Positions 9,197 through 18,706 of a stretch of 40,910 bases of DNA are shown in pieces. The position numbers and the translations under genes are program-made. Source of the DNA: an uncultured Saccharospirillaceae bacterium (lineage in GTDB: Bacteria > Bacteroidota > Bacteroidia > Flavobacteriales_D > CAJJDF01); the NCBI GenBank assembly GCA_950054195.1, contig CATLPG010000025.1, positions 1-40,910 of the forward strand. The letters are read 5' to 3'. The notes beneath the pieces were generated by a model. It made no database searches, was not told the origin of the DNA, and was given only the letters and a program-made list of their open reading frames with translations. The number at the start of each line of letters is the position of its first letter. Position 1 is the first letter of the stretch.

Positions 9197-9907
9197 TTAG
9201 TTAACGATAAAGTCTATAACCACGATGCCTGTTTCAAACTCTGCGGCAGAGCTACTTGGGCTATATTTCATTTTTAAAGCAGCTTTTTTAGCCGCAACAA
9301 AGTGCTCTGGAGAGTTAGAAGTAGTATTACGGTGATTCCTTAAAACCTCAGCAGATGTTACAGTTCCTGATCGATTAACAGTAACCTTTACAGCAACTTT
9401 TCCTGTCTCATTAATTGGGTTTGGTGGGTTTGGTTTGTCAATATACCCTCTGCTAAGCGGACCAGATTTCCCTGCCGCCCCTGGACCAAATTCTCCATTA
9501 CCTAATCCGTTATTATCACCTTCATCATTTCCAGATGAATTACCCCCCGAGTTTCCTCCAAACATACCATCAGCCATGGCTTTTTTATTTGTTTTAGGAG
9601 TAGAACTCTTTTTAGTTGATTTAGTAGTAGTTGATTTTTTAACTGGAGATTCTTCTGTTTGCGTTTTAATAGGATCTGTTTTTGGTTGCTCTTGAACTTC
9701 TTCTACTTCCTGTGCTTTAGCGCCACTTCCACCTTTTTTCGTTGATCCTGAAAAATCAAATTCAACTAAAACTTCAGGCTTTTCGGGCTCTATCTCAATT
9801 TTCCATGTAAACGCATAAAGTATCCCTACAACTAAAACACCAAATAACAAAGCACTAATGCTTCCTATAATGCTTCGTTTCTTTTTATTTTCTTTTTCCT
9901 TATTCAT
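9197..9907 (-). CDS. TonB-like energy transducer
   Basis: 236 residues. One N-terminal transmembrane segment (about residues 12-34, IIGSISALLFGVLVVGILYAF) is followed by a low-complexity periplasmic linker rich in Lys, Thr, Ser, then Gly/Asn. The C-terminal 80 residues (GKVAVKVTVNRSGTVTSAEVLRN ... AALKMKYSPS) match the TonB C-terminal fold that contacts outer-membrane receptors. The linker is less Pro-rich than in classical TonB. It lies directly downstream of exbB and exbD on the same strand, so it probably completes the proton-driven energy-transduction complex that powers TonB-dependent uptake. Confidence 0.85.
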   Translation of the reverse strand: MNKEKENKKKRSIIGSISALLFGVLVVGILYAFTWKIEIEPEKPEVLVEFDFSGSTKKGGSGAKAQEVEEVQEQPKTDPIKTQTEESPVKKSTTTKSTKKSSTPKTNKKAMADGMFGGNSGGNSSGNDEGDNNGLGNGEFGPGAAGKSGPLSRGYIDKPNPPNPINETGKVAVKVTVNRSGTVTSAEVLRNHRNTTSNSPEHFVAAKKAALKMKYSPSSSAAEFETGIVVIDFIVN

Positions 9908-10005
9908 GGTTCCACATTTTACACTTGGTATAGTTCAAATTCTATGCCATCTGCTTTAACCTTAACGGATTTATTGATTTTTTGTTACAAAAGAAACACC
10001 AAAAA

Positions 10006-10398
10006 TTACTTGGTAGTCATTAAGGCTACTTTTAATTGGTTTTGCTTAGCAATGTCAATGATTTTGTAAACAGTACCATAATCGGCAGTAACATCAGCAT
10101 AAAGCTCTACGGTTTTATCAAATCCTTTTGTTTCAATTTGATCCAGTATAATAAGCTCAGCATCGGTCAATGGATAATTCTTCTCGTTAATTTTAATGGT
10201 GTTGTCTGGATACACCACTATACTTATAGCATTGCTCTGCCCACCATCACTACCGCCCTGTGGTAAATTAACCTCAGTTTCATTCTTTGCAAGTGTGGAA
10301 AGGATAATAAAGAAAATGAGTAATAAGAAAACAAGGTCTGTCATGGATGACATCCCACCACCTTCTAATCGTATATTGTTACTGCTTCTTAGACTCAT
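10006..10398 (-). CDS. exbD: ExbD/TolR family biopolymer transport protein
   Basis: 130 residues with a single N-terminal membrane segment MTDLVFLLLIFFIILSTLA carrying the conserved Asp that takes part in proton translocation. The periplasmic domain (ISIVVYPDNTIKINEKNYPL ... VELYADVTADYGTVYKIIDIAKQ) is standard for ExbD. It works with ExbB as the ion-driven motor for the TonB-like protein encoded 98 bases downstream. It is separated from exbB by 108 bases that include a terminator-like hairpin, so its expression may be partly independent. Confidence 0.93.
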   Translation of the reverse strand: MSLRSSNNIRLEGGGMSSMTDLVFLLLIFFIILSTLAKNETEVNLPQGGSDGGQSNAISIVVYPDNTIKINEKNYPLTDAELIILDQIETKGFDKTVELYADVTADYGTVYKIIDIAKQNQLKVALMTTK

Positions 10399-10486
10399 AT
10401 CAAATTTGTTTACTTAATTTATCCTCTTTCAATGCTAACACTACAAGTTGTATTTTAAAAAAAACAATTTTTCAGAGCTAACATCC

Positions 10487-10509
10487 AAAAAGATGCCCAT
10501 TTCATGGGC
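10487..10509 (-). terminator. Hairpin directly after exbB (terminator or processing site)
   Basis: GCCCAT and ATGGGC pair around a TTC loop, starting one base after the exbB stop codon. On the minus strand it is followed by ATCTTTTT. The short stem suggests partial termination between exbB and exbD. Confidence 0.55.
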
Positions 10510-11214
10510 CTATTTTCCAGGAGATTCTAGTATGTCCATAAATTCGATGGAAGTAGCTTCCATATTTTGAACCGCTTTACTTACTCTAGCAACTAAAAAG
10601 TTATACATTACATAAGCCAAAATACCTACAATTAAACCAGCAACTGTTGTTACCATTGCCATCATGATTCCTTCGGATAATGCATCAACTTTTACACCGC
10701 TTCCTTTTAATCTCCAGAAAACATTAATCATCCCTAATACTGTACCAAGGAAACCAATCATTGGTGCTACACCAGATATTGTAGCTAGAGAAGACAACTT
10801 ACTCTCCAACTTGTAAACCTCAAGTTTTGCTACGTTTTCAATAGAAACAGCAATATCGTTCATTGGTTTACCAATACGAGAAACACCTTTTTCTACCATT
10901 CGAGCAATTGGATTATCAGTAGTAGAACATAAGTTTTTAGCAGCATCTAATTTACCATCGTGAACATAATCCTTAATACGAAGCATAAATTCGTTTTCAA
11001 TCTTGTTTGATTTTTTCAGTGCTAAAAATCGCTCAACAAATACATAGATAGCATAAATTGACATTAACAATAATGGAATTAAGATGTACCACGATTGCGA
11101 CTCTACAATAATTTCCCAAACCCTAATCTCGGTTACTTCAGGAGTTTGCATAGATGCGCTATCAACTAAATTTGTAACGTCACTTTGCATAAATATGAAA
11201 TTGAAAATATTCAT
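10510..11214 (-). CDS. exbB: MotA/TolQ/ExbB family proton channel protein
   Basis: 234 residues. It has three predicted membrane segments: WYILIPLLLMSIYAIYVFVE, then GVAPMIGFLGTVLGMINVFW, then IMMAMVTTVAGLIVGILAYVMY. The last two are the conserved ExbB/TolQ channel helices. It forms the pentameric proton channel in the inner membrane that houses ExbD and energises TonB. Order exbB, exbD, tonB-like on the minus strand fits a single functional unit. The N-terminus (MNIFNFIFMQSDV) may be two or more residues shorter if the internal ATG is used. Confidence 0.92.
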   Translation of the reverse strand: MNIFNFIFMQSDVTNLVDSASMQTPEVTEIRVWEIIVESQSWYILIPLLLMSIYAIYVFVERFLALKKSNKIENEFMLRIKDYVHDGKLDAAKNLCSTTDNPIARMVEKGVSRIGKPMNDIAVSIENVAKLEVYKLESKLSSLATISGVAPMIGFLGTVLGMINVFWRLKGSGVKVDALSEGIMMAMVTTVAGLIVGILAYVMYNFLVARVSKAVQNMEATSIEFMDILESPGK

Positions 11215-11309
11215 TTTTGTCTATATTAAAATCCCTAGAATTAAAATAAACGAGGGAAATTGTTAATTATTATTCATTTATTGTTGCCTCAAAAATAGCA
11301 AATTAAACC

Positions 11310-12659
11310 CTAAGCAAAAAAGAAATAAAATACTGCTGCTCCTGCAAGGTAACCAATAAGAGCTAACCAAGCTATTTTCTTTAAATACCAGAAAAAAGAG
11401 ATTTTTTCCATTCCCATAGCCACTACTCCAGCCGCAGAACCAATAATAAGCATTGATCCTCCTGTACCTGCTGCATAAGCGATAAAATGCCAAACTGGTG
11501 AATCCATCGATTGACTAAACATTCCCATACTTGCTGCAACTAAAGGTACGTTATCAATTACTGCTGATCCTCCACCTAAAAGCAATACAAATAAATCAGT
11601 ATTAATAGCAGATTGTACATCTTGCCCAAACATAAAAATCATACCTAATGACTCTAAGGCCGCTACAGTCATTAAGATTCCTAAAAAGAATAAAATAGAA
11701 GGCATTTCAATTCTTCCTAATGCTTTAAATGTAGGGCTGCTACTGTGTGCTCCATGCTCTACTTCATCTTGTATGTTTGTTAAATTGAATTGACGGTTAC
11801 TCACTAATTCAGCAATTAATGAAACAATAGAAAGAGATAGCATCATACCCACATAAGGAGGTAAATGAGTGATTGTTTTAAATATAGGAACAAATACAAT
11901 CATACCTAAACCGATGTATAACATAGTAGGTCCAAAAGAGTTTGTGTTTTCTTCTTCTTCTGGTAAGTCAAACGTTCCTTTAAAAGCAGGTAAAAAACTA
12001 GCAATTAATACAGGTATAACCATACAAATAAGTGATGGTACGATTAAGTATTCTGCTAATTTGGTTGCTGATACTTTTTTACCCATCCATAACATGGTGG
12101 TTGTAACATCTCCAATTGGAGACCATGCACCACCAGCATTAGCAGCAATTACTATAAGTCCGGCAAACCAAATTCTAGTTTTATTATCGTTAATTAACTT
12201 CCTTAAAATAGTTATTAAAACGATGGTAGCTGTAAGGTTATCTATGATTGCTGAAAGTATAAATGCTAGGATTGCTACAATCCATAACAACTTAGATTTT
12301 TTATTTGTTTTGATGTAGCCCTTGATTGTAGAGAACCCATCAAAATGATCGATGATTTCAACAATAGTCATTGCTCCTACAAGGAAAATTAGTATTTCAC
12401 AAGTTTTACCGAAGTGATGAAGCAGCGTTCCTTCCATCAGGTGCAACTTTTCATTATGATTCATTGCTCCGAAGCCTTCTACCATTGAGTGAGCATGTGA
12501 ATCAAACCAAGAGGTGAAACCATCTAACCCAAACGCAACACCAGCCCACGCTAATGCCATCATTAAAAGAGCAGGTATAAGTTTGTCAACCTTTAAAGAG
12601 TGCTCAAGTGTAATACCTAAGTATCCTAAAATAAATACAATTAAAACAAAAATTTCCAT
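11310..12659 (-). CDS. nhaD: NhaD family Na+/H+ antiporter
   Basis: 449 residues with about twelve hydrophobic segments. Diagnostic regions are SAIIDNLTATIVLITILRKL, ANAGGAWSPIGDVTTTMLWM and GGGSAVIDNVPLVAASMGM, with the two Asp-Asn pairs in broken helices found in the ion transporter superfamily. NhaD exports sodium in exchange for protons and is common in marine and alkaline-tolerant bacteria. It starts five bases after the stop of the dehydrogenase gene, so the two are very probably cotranscribed. Confidence 0.94.
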   Translation of the reverse strand: MEIFVLIVFILGYLGITLEHSLKVDKLIPALLMMALAWAGVAFGLDGFTSWFDSHAHSMVEGFGAMNHNEKLHLMEGTLLHHFGKTCEILIFLVGAMTIVEIIDHFDGFSTIKGYIKTNKKSKLLWIVAILAFILSAIIDNLTATIVLITILRKLINDNKTRIWFAGLIVIAANAGGAWSPIGDVTTTMLWMGKKVSATKLAEYLIVPSLICMVIPVLIASFLPAFKGTFDLPEEEENTNSFGPTMLYIGLGMIVFVPIFKTITHLPPYVGMMLSLSIVSLIAELVSNRQFNLTNIQDEVEHGAHSSSPTFKALGRIEMPSILFFLGILMTVAALESLGMIFMFGQDVQSAINTDLFVLLLGGGSAVIDNVPLVAASMGMFSQSMDSPVWHFIAYAAGTGGSMLIIGSAAGVVAMGMEKISFFWYLKKIAWLALIGYLAGAAVFYFFFA

Positions 12660-12664
12660 AGGTG

Positions 12665-13897
12665 TTATATTAGTTTGCTTAAGGCTATTTCAAAGCCTGT
12701 TTTTGTTAAGTTTGATTTTGATTTGTTTATTGCAATAATATTTTGCAAAGCTTGGTTTATAACAGATGAAGTATCATCAAATATTTCTTTGTCGATAAGT
12801 GCAGGTGGCAAATCGTTAGACATTAAATAGGCAAAAACCCTCGCCATTCCGCAGTTTGCAATAAAATCTGGAATGACACTTATTTTACTGTCAGCATATT
12901 CAGCGATAGGACCATAGAAAATCTCAGTATCTGCAAATGGAACATTTGCACCGCATGAAATTACCTCAATTCCACTTGCTAGCATTCGGTCCAGTTGATT
13001 TTTAGTGATCAATCTTGAAGCTGCACAAGGGATGAATACTTCGGCTTTTAGGTCCCAAATTCTTTCATTTGTTTCTTCAAACGAAAGTAAATTAGGAGCA
13101 TGTAGTTTGTTTCTGTTTTTTGTTAAAAACAATTCCTTGATTTCTTCAAAGGAAAACCCATCTTCATTTATCAATCCACCAGAAATATCAATTATTCCAA
13201 CAACTTTTGCTCCCATTTGAGCCAAATAGTAAGCTGCTGCAGAACCAACATTTCCCCAACCTTGAACAACTACACGTTTGTTGGCTACATTTCCATTGTA
13301 AATGGAATAATAATGCTTTACAGATTCAGCTACACCAAAACCTGTAATCATATCAGCAATTACATATTTATTTTGATACTTTGGTGTGTAGTTATCATCC
13401 TCAATCACTTTTAAAACGCCTCTCCTTAACTGACCAATACGATGTATTTTTTGAGGTTCAGTTGGTTGAAAGTGACCGTTAAAAACACCTTCCTGAGGGT
13501 GCCAAACTCCACAGTCCTCTGTGTAAGGAATAACTTCATGTATTTCATCAACATTTAAGTCTCCTCCAGTGCCGTAATAGCTTTTAAGTAAAGGTGATAC
13601 AGCTTGATACCAACGTTGTAAAACACCTTCTTTTCTAGGGTCGTTTGGATCAAAGTTTATGCCTGATTTAGCTCCACCTATTGCAGGTCCAGAAACGGAG
13701 AATTTTACCTCCATGGTTTTAGCTAAGGAAGTTACTTCATGTTTATCTAAACCAACTCGCATACGAGTACCACCTCCAGCGGCTCCACCTCGTAGAGAAT
13801 TAATAACTACCCAGCCTTCTGCTTCGGTTTCAGCGTCTTTCCATTCAAAAACAATTTCAGGCTGTTTGTTTTCAAATTTATCTAGTAATTCTTTCAT
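12665..13897 (-). CDS. Glu/Leu/Phe/Val family amino acid dehydrogenase
   Basis: 410 residues. GGGTRMR, then the catalytic-lysine region GPAIGGAKSGINFDPNDPRK, then YYGTGGDLNVDE, and a Rossmann nucleotide-binding segment VVVQGWGNVGSAAAYYLAQ define the family. The enzyme oxidatively deaminates an L-amino acid to the 2-oxo acid with NAD(P)+; branched-chain amino acids or glutamate are the likely substrates but the sequence alone does not decide. It is first in a probable two-gene unit with nhaD. Confidence 0.93.
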   Translation of the reverse strand: MKELLDKFENKQPEIVFEWKDAETEAEGWVVINSLRGGAAGGGTRMRVGLDKHEVTSLAKTMEVKFSVSGPAIGGAKSGINFDPNDPRKEGVLQRWYQAVSPLLKSYYGTGGDLNVDEIHEVIPYTEDCGVWHPQEGVFNGHFQPTEPQKIHRIGQLRRGVLKVIEDDNYTPKYQNKYVIADMITGFGVAESVKHYYSIYNGNVANKRVVVQGWGNVGSAAAYYLAQMGAKVVGIIDISGGLINEDGFSFEEIKELFLTKNRNKLHAPNLLSFEETNERIWDLKAEVFIPCAASRLITKNQLDRMLASGIEVISCGANVPFADTEIFYGPIAEYADSKISVIPDFIANCGMARVFAYLMSNDLPPALIDKEIFDDTSSVINQALQNIIAINKSKSNLTKTGFEIALSKLI

Positions 13898-14032
13898 TCA
13901 ATTGAATTAACTACGAAAATTACCAAATACTAATCATCTATCAAAAAATAGTTGATAACCCGATGCACACCAATTATTTACCTTTTTATAATTATTTAGG
14001 AATTTAACAAAATAACATTTGTTGAGAACCCG

Positions 14033-14040
14033 TATATTTG
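14033..14040 (+). promoter_or_regulatory. -7 promoter box TATATTTG before the lytic transglycosylase
   Basis: Exact TAnnTTTG, six bases upstream of the ATG at 14047. It would start the transcript of the six-gene run with almost no leader. Confidence 0.5.
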
Positions 14041-14046
14041 TTAGCT

Positions 14047-15540
14047 ATGAGACATACCTACGTTTTTTATATAACTTTTTTATTTCTAATTCTATGTAGT
14101 CGTTCATTTGCACAAGAAGCTACAACAGATAAAAAAGATACCGTATTACTTGATACGTCAGCATTTTTAAAGGCAGATTTATCCATTTTTCAAGACAATC
14201 CAATCGTAAGTCAGTTAGATTCTGCTTTTTTGGCTTACAGCAAACTATACGATTCATTTGAAGTTGATTCCTTAGGAGTTACTGATGAAGAAGTGCCAGA
14301 TTCAATTATCGAAGCTAGGCTAGCTATTTTAGATAACAATACTCCCTTTGATTTAGTTTTTAATTCTACAACAAGAAGCTATATTGATTTATACATTCGA
14401 AGAAGAAAAAAACTGGTTTCTATTTTACTAGCTCGTCAAGAGTATTTCTTCCCTATGTTCGAGGAGAAGTTAGCAAAGTATAAATTACCACAAGAATTAA
14501 AGTATTTAGCTATTGTAGAGTCTGCTTTAAAACCAGATGCGGAATCATGGGCAAGTGCAGCAGGTTTGTGGCAGTTTATGTATTTTACAGGAAAAATGTA
14601 TGGCTTAGAAGTTGACTCATATAAAGATGATAGAAAAGATCCTTATTTATCAACAGATGCCGCTTGTAGACATTTAAAAGACCTATTTGAACTCTATGAT
14701 GATTGGCAATTAGCACTTGCAGCATATAACTCAGGTGCAGGAAATGTAAATAAAGCGATAAGAAGATCTGGAGGGGCAAGAAATTTTTGGGATATCTATA
14801 AATACTTACCACGAGAAACCCAAGGCTATGTACCCGCTTTTATTGCAGTGAATTATGCCATGAGTTACCATAAAGAGCATGGCATTTACCCAACAAAAGC
14901 AAAATGGAAGTATTTTGAAATGGATACGCTTTATGTTAATGACAGGGTAGATTTTAAGGTGCTTGCTAAGTATCTGGAAGTACCTGAGACTGATTTAGCT
15001 TTTCTTAACCCAAGGTATATTCATAAAATCATACCTGACAACGAAGAGCCTAATGTATTGTATTTGCCAACGGATAAGCTGGGCGTATATTTGGCTAATG
15101 AAGATTCAATTTTCCATTACAGTAAAGAGTTTAAAAAAGTGTATGATAAGTCTCAATTTGCTGATTCAGATGGTAGGAGAGTTGTTTATAGAGTAAGAAG
15201 TGGAGATTACCTAGGAAAAATATCTAAACGCTATGGTTGTAGAGTTAGTGATATAAAAAAATGGAATAAACTCAGAAGTAATAAACTAAGAGTTGGTCAA
15301 AAATTAGTGATTTATACCAAGGGGAAGTCACCGTCTTCAAAGAAAGAAAAAACTAAAAAAGTCAAAACAGAAACAATAAATGGATATGAGTATTACACCA
15401 TTAAAAAGGGAGATACGTTATGGGATATCGCCTCTCAATACCCAGGTGTTTCGGTTGAAGATTTAAAAAGACATAATAAAGGGTTAAGTTCAAAAAACTT
15501 AAAACTTGGAACAAAAATTAAAATAGTTAAAAAAGGATGA
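14047..15540 (+). CDS. Membrane-bound lytic murein transglycosylase (MltD-like) with two LysM domains
   Basis: 497 residues from ATG 14047. A TTG nine bases upstream is open but overlaps the promoter box, and the ATG gives a clean signal peptide ending at SFAQ. The goose-lysozyme-like SLT domain spans about 145-285, with catalytic Glu158 in LAIVESALKP and the AAGLWQFM and AAYNSGAGNV motifs. LysM1 covers about 379-423 and LysM2 about 449-494, binding glycan chains. The enzyme cleaves peptidoglycan to 1,6-anhydro-muropeptides in the periplasm. Its stop overlaps the next start by three bases (ATGA), marking the first step of a tightly packed operon. Confidence 0.94.
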   Translation: MRHTYVFYITFLFLILCSRSFAQEATTDKKDTVLLDTSAFLKADLSIFQDNPIVSQLDSAFLAYSKLYDSFEVDSLGVTDEEVPDSIIEARLAILDNNTPFDLVFNSTTRSYIDLYIRRRKKLVSILLARQEYFFPMFEEKLAKYKLPQELKYLAIVESALKPDAESWASAAGLWQFMYFTGKMYGLEVDSYKDDRKDPYLSTDAACRHLKDLFELYDDWQLALAAYNSGAGNVNKAIRRSGGARNFWDIYKYLPRETQGYVPAFIAVNYAMSYHKEHGIYPTKAKWKYFEMDTLYVNDRVDFKVLAKYLEVPETDLAFLNPRYIHKIIPDNEEPNVLYLPTDKLGVYLANEDSIFHYSKEFKKVYDKSQFADSDGRRVVYRVRSGDYLGKISKRYGCRVSDIKKWNKLRSNKLRVGQKLVIYTKGKSPSSKKEKTKKVKTETINGYEYYTIKKGDTLWDIASQYPGVSVEDLKRHNKGLSSKNLKLGTKIKIVKKG

Positions 15541-16568
15541 TGATAGTAAAATTTAAATATTGGTTGGGAATGCTTCTTGTTGCTATGGGAACACTTTCAT
15601 GTGTAAGCGAAGAAGACGTAGAGGTATACAAACCCGTTTCTCTTGGATTGCAAGGAGAAGTAATGGTAGTAATGAATAACAAAATGTGGGATGGTCAAAT
15701 GGGAGATTTGGTACGTGCTCGATTAGCAGAAGAAATTTTATACTATCCTCAGATCGAGTATTTATTTGATGTAAAGCAAGTAAGTTATGGAGGCTTTGAA
15801 AAAACCACAAAGCGTTATAGAAACATTCTCCAAATGGAGGTAAATGATCACCCTAAAGTAGAATCAGGGGTGTCAATTTTACAGGATTTATACGCTAAAG
15901 ATCAATCAGTAGTTAAAGTTACAGGAAAGTCCCAGCAGGATTTAGCGAATGTATTTGCAGAAAATTCTGAAATGATTAAGGAACATTTCTTAAAAATGGA
16001 AATCAACCGACTTGAAATTAAGCTTAAAGGAACGCGAAATAGTCTAATTGAGGAGCAGCTAGAAAAAAAGTATAACGTTTCTGTAACTGTTCCTGGAGAC
16101 ATGTCGCTAAGCTTAGAAAAAGAAAATTTATTCGTTTTAGAGAGAAAACGTATGCGCACTAAAAATGGAGGCCCTGGTGACATTCAACAATACATCATCT
16201 GTTATCAGTATCCTTACAAAGATGATAGTACGTTTACAAAGAGTTATCAAATAGAAAAAAGAGATTCTATTCTAAAAAAATATTTCAAGGGTGTTACAGA
16301 TAGTTCTTACATGATAACAGCTCCTGAGGAATTGGCGCCACTCTTTGTAAAAGAAAAACTTTTCAAAGGAATTTATGCTTACGAAATAAGAGGTTTATAT
16401 AGCATGGTAAACGACTTTAGAGGCGGGCCCTTCATGAGTTTATCTATTTTAGATGAAAAAAGAAACCGAGTAATTACTATTGAGGGACATGTTTTTGCTC
16501 CAAAATTTAATAAGCGTGAGTTTATGATGGAAGTAGAAACTATTATTAATACGCTAACCTTACACTAA
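15537..16568 (+). CDS. DUF4837 family lipoprotein
   Basis: 343 residues with a lipoprotein signal: hydrophobic stretch then GTLSC, Cys22 being the lipidation site. The segment KPVSLGLQGEVMVVMNNKMWDG and the later RNILQMEV match DUF4837, a Bacteroidota family of unknown function anchored in the envelope. Two adjacent ATG codons (15537 and 15540) are possible starts. It overlaps the upstream transglycosylase gene and is followed two bases later by the next gene, so it is surely cotranscribed. The pairing with a lytic transglycosylase suggests an envelope role, but that is only inference. Confidence 0.82.
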   Translation: MMIVKFKYWLGMLLVAMGTLSCVSEEDVEVYKPVSLGLQGEVMVVMNNKMWDGQMGDLVRARLAEEILYYPQIEYLFDVKQVSYGGFEKTTKRYRNILQMEVNDHPKVESGVSILQDLYAKDQSVVKVTGKSQQDLANVFAENSEMIKEHFLKMEINRLEIKLKGTRNSLIEEQLEKKYNVSVTVPGDMSLSLEKENLFVLERKRMRTKNGGPGDIQQYIICYQYPYKDDSTFTKSYQIEKRDSILKKYFKGVTDSSYMITAPEELAPLFVKEKLFKGIYAYEIRGLYSMVNDFRGGPFMSLSILDEKRNRVITIEGHVFAPKFNKREFMMEVETIINTLTLH

Positions 16569-16570
16569 GC

Positions 16571-17764
16571 ATGTCAAAACCCACTTACGATTATTACAAA
16601 GGCTTATTAATAGGCGAAAAACTACCCTGTGCAGTTCTAGATGAAGACCTACTTGTAAAAAATGTACAAGACATTATTAAGAGATGCAATGGAACAAAAA
16701 TTAGAATAGCTACAAAATCTATTCGGTGTATTTCGGTTCTAAAGAAAATAGTTAATCAAAATCCCGAAGCTTTTTGTGGATTTATGGCATTCACGTTAGA
16801 TGAAGCCATTTATTTAACCGAACAAGGATTAGATGATGTTTTGCTAGGTTACCCTTATTTACAAGATGATCTCCTAGCTAAAGTAGCTGAAAAAGTAAAA
16901 GCAGGTAATCGAATAGTACTAATGGCAGATTTGCCAGAGCATTTAGCAAAAATCAATGAAATAGGAGAGAAGCACGGTATAAAAATGCCTGTATGTATAG
17001 ATATTGATATGTCTGTTCGCTTCCCAGGAGTTTATTTTGGTGTATACCGATCTCATTATCATGATGTAGCTCAATTAAAGCAAGAGGCAAAGCTAATTAA
17101 AAGTTTTAATCATGTGGATATTGTTGGGGCTATGGGGTATGAGGCTCAAATAGCAGGTGTTGGAGACAATGCAAAAGGAAAGTCGTTACTTAACGGAGCA
17201 GTTAAGCTACTAAAAAAGTTATCGTACAAAAAAATAGCACAACGCAGACAAGCATTTGTAGATGAACTAGAAGCCATCACAGGCAAAAAGTTAGACTTCG
17301 TTAATGCAGGAGGAACTGGGAGTATCGAAACATCTATTCAAGAACCTTGGGTTACTGAAATTACTGTTGGATCAGGCTTTTACAGTCCTGGGTTATTTGA
17401 TAATTATAGCACATTCAAGCACGAACCTGCACTTTTTTATGCGTTAGAAATTACGCGTAAACCTAAAGAAGGTATTTGGACAGCTGCTGGAGGAGGTTAT
17501 ACAGCTTCTGGATCAATAGATAAAGATAAACGCCCCAAACCTTATTTGCCTAAAGGAATTAAGCTGGAAGAAAATGAAGGAGTAGGCGAAGTGCAAACGC
17601 CAATGAATTATAAGGGGCAATTAACACTTGGAGATCCCGTGTTTTTTAGACATGCAAAAGCGGGAGAATTATGCGAGCGATTTAACGAGTTAATTGTAAT
17701 CTCAGAGAACCAAATCGTTAATAGGTATAAAACATATAGAGGGAAAGGGAAATGTTTTTTATAA
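16571..17764 (+). CDS. PLP-dependent amino acid deaminase/aldolase (alanine racemase-like fold III)
   Basis: 397 residues. The N-terminal alanine-racemase-type barrel carries the PLP lysine in IRIATKSIRCISVLKKI. The C-terminal part includes FFRHAKAGELCERFNEL, the His/Cys metal site typical of D-threonine aldolase and D-serine dehydratase relatives. The family cleaves or deaminates hydroxy D-amino acids; the substrate here is not known. It starts two bases after the DUF4837 gene. Being next to a peptidoglycan hydrolase makes recycling of wall D-amino acids a reasonable but untested idea. Confidence 0.82.
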   Translation: MSKPTYDYYKGLLIGEKLPCAVLDEDLLVKNVQDIIKRCNGTKIRIATKSIRCISVLKKIVNQNPEAFCGFMAFTLDEAIYLTEQGLDDVLLGYPYLQDDLLAKVAEKVKAGNRIVLMADLPEHLAKINEIGEKHGIKMPVCIDIDMSVRFPGVYFGVYRSHYHDVAQLKQEAKLIKSFNHVDIVGAMGYEAQIAGVGDNAKGKSLLNGAVKLLKKLSYKKIAQRRQAFVDELEAITGKKLDFVNAGGTGSIETSIQEPWVTEITVGSGFYSPGLFDNYSTFKHEPALFYALEITRKPKEGIWTAAGGGYTASGSIDKDKRPKPYLPKGIKLEENEGVGEVQTPMNYKGQLTLGDPVFFRHAKAGELCERFNELIVISENQIVNRYKTYRGKGKCFL

Positions 17765-17770
17765 ACCACT

Positions 17771-18700
17771 ATGAGTAAAGAAGATTTAGGATTAGGTAGC
17801 CAAAGTAATCTCCATTCCCGTAACATTAACAAGGATGGCTCATTCAATGTAAAAAAAATTGGAGCTATCACTGGAGTTAAAGATTTGTATCAGCATTTGG
17901 TTACGATGCCTTGGACAAAATTTCTTTTTCTAGTTATTGCTACTTACTTTTCATTAAATATTGTGTTTGCAATAGCTTATTACCTCATAGGGATTGAGTC
18001 TTTAGAAGGTTTAAAAGAGGGAAGTTTTATTACAGAATTTCTTGGGTGCTTTTATTTTAGTACACAAACATTTACAACTGTTGGTTATGGTGCAGTAGCA
18101 CCTATGGGTATCTTAACAAACTTAGTAGCTTCTTTGGAGGCTATGGTTGGTTTGTTGAGCTTTGCTTTAGCTACAGGTTTACTTTTTGGTCGGTTTTCTA
18201 AGCCAAACGCAAAATTTTTGTTTAGTGATAAAATTCTATTATCCCCTTATAGAGAAGACCACTCTGGACTTATGTTTCGTGTTGCAAACAAAAGGGATAA
18301 TGTGTTATTACAAACCACTGCAGAAGTCATTTTAACTTATTTCGAAAAAGATGTAAATGGAGAGCTAAAAAGAGGATTTCAACGATTAAATCTTGAGATA
18401 TCTGAAATTAGATTATTTACTACAACCTGGACTATCGTTCATCCAGTGGATAAAGAAAGTCCTTTTTATGGCTTTGATGAAGAGCGATTTAACAATTTTC
18501 GTTTTGAAATTTTAATCATGATTAAATCCTACGATGAAACTTTTGGTCAAGATGTTTATGCACGAACGTCTTATACCAATGATGATTTTGTTTATCAGGC
18601 TAAATTTCACAAACCCTATCGCTTTAATCGAGAAGGACAAATGGAAATCGTTTTAGAAGATGTGATGGCATTCGATAAAACCGATAGCTTTAAAATTTAA
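17771..18700 (+). CDS. Inward-rectifier-type potassium channel (KirBac family)
   Basis: 309 residues. Two transmembrane helices (about 50-73 and 117-141) flank a pore with TVGYG at residues 103-107, the K+ selectivity filter. The C-terminal half (from about residue 148, FLFSDKILLSPYREDHSGLMFRVANKR) is the immunoglobulin-like cytoplasmic Kir domain. The two-helix plan with that domain distinguishes it from Kv-type channels. It sits six bases downstream of the aldolase gene and six bases upstream of the acetate kinase fusion. Confidence 0.93.
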   Translation: MSKEDLGLGSQSNLHSRNINKDGSFNVKKIGAITGVKDLYQHLVTMPWTKFLFLVIATYFSLNIVFAIAYYLIGIESLEGLKEGSFITEFLGCFYFSTQTFTTVGYGAVAPMGILTNLVASLEAMVGLLSFALATGLLFGRFSKPNAKFLFSDKILLSPYREDHSGLMFRVANKRDNVLLQTTAEVILTYFEKDVNGELKRGFQRLNLEISEIRLFTTTWTIVHPVDKESPFYGFDEERFNNFRFEILIMIKSYDETFGQDVYARTSYTNDDFVYQAKFHKPYRFNREGQMEIVLEDVMAFDKTDSFKI

Positions 18701-18706
18701 AACACT

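Noticed and set aside
9435-9695. 86-residue plus-strand ORF inside the TonB-like gene
   Set aside because: It is an antisense shadow of a Gly/Asn/Lys-rich linker; the proline-rich product reflects the opposite-strand codons.
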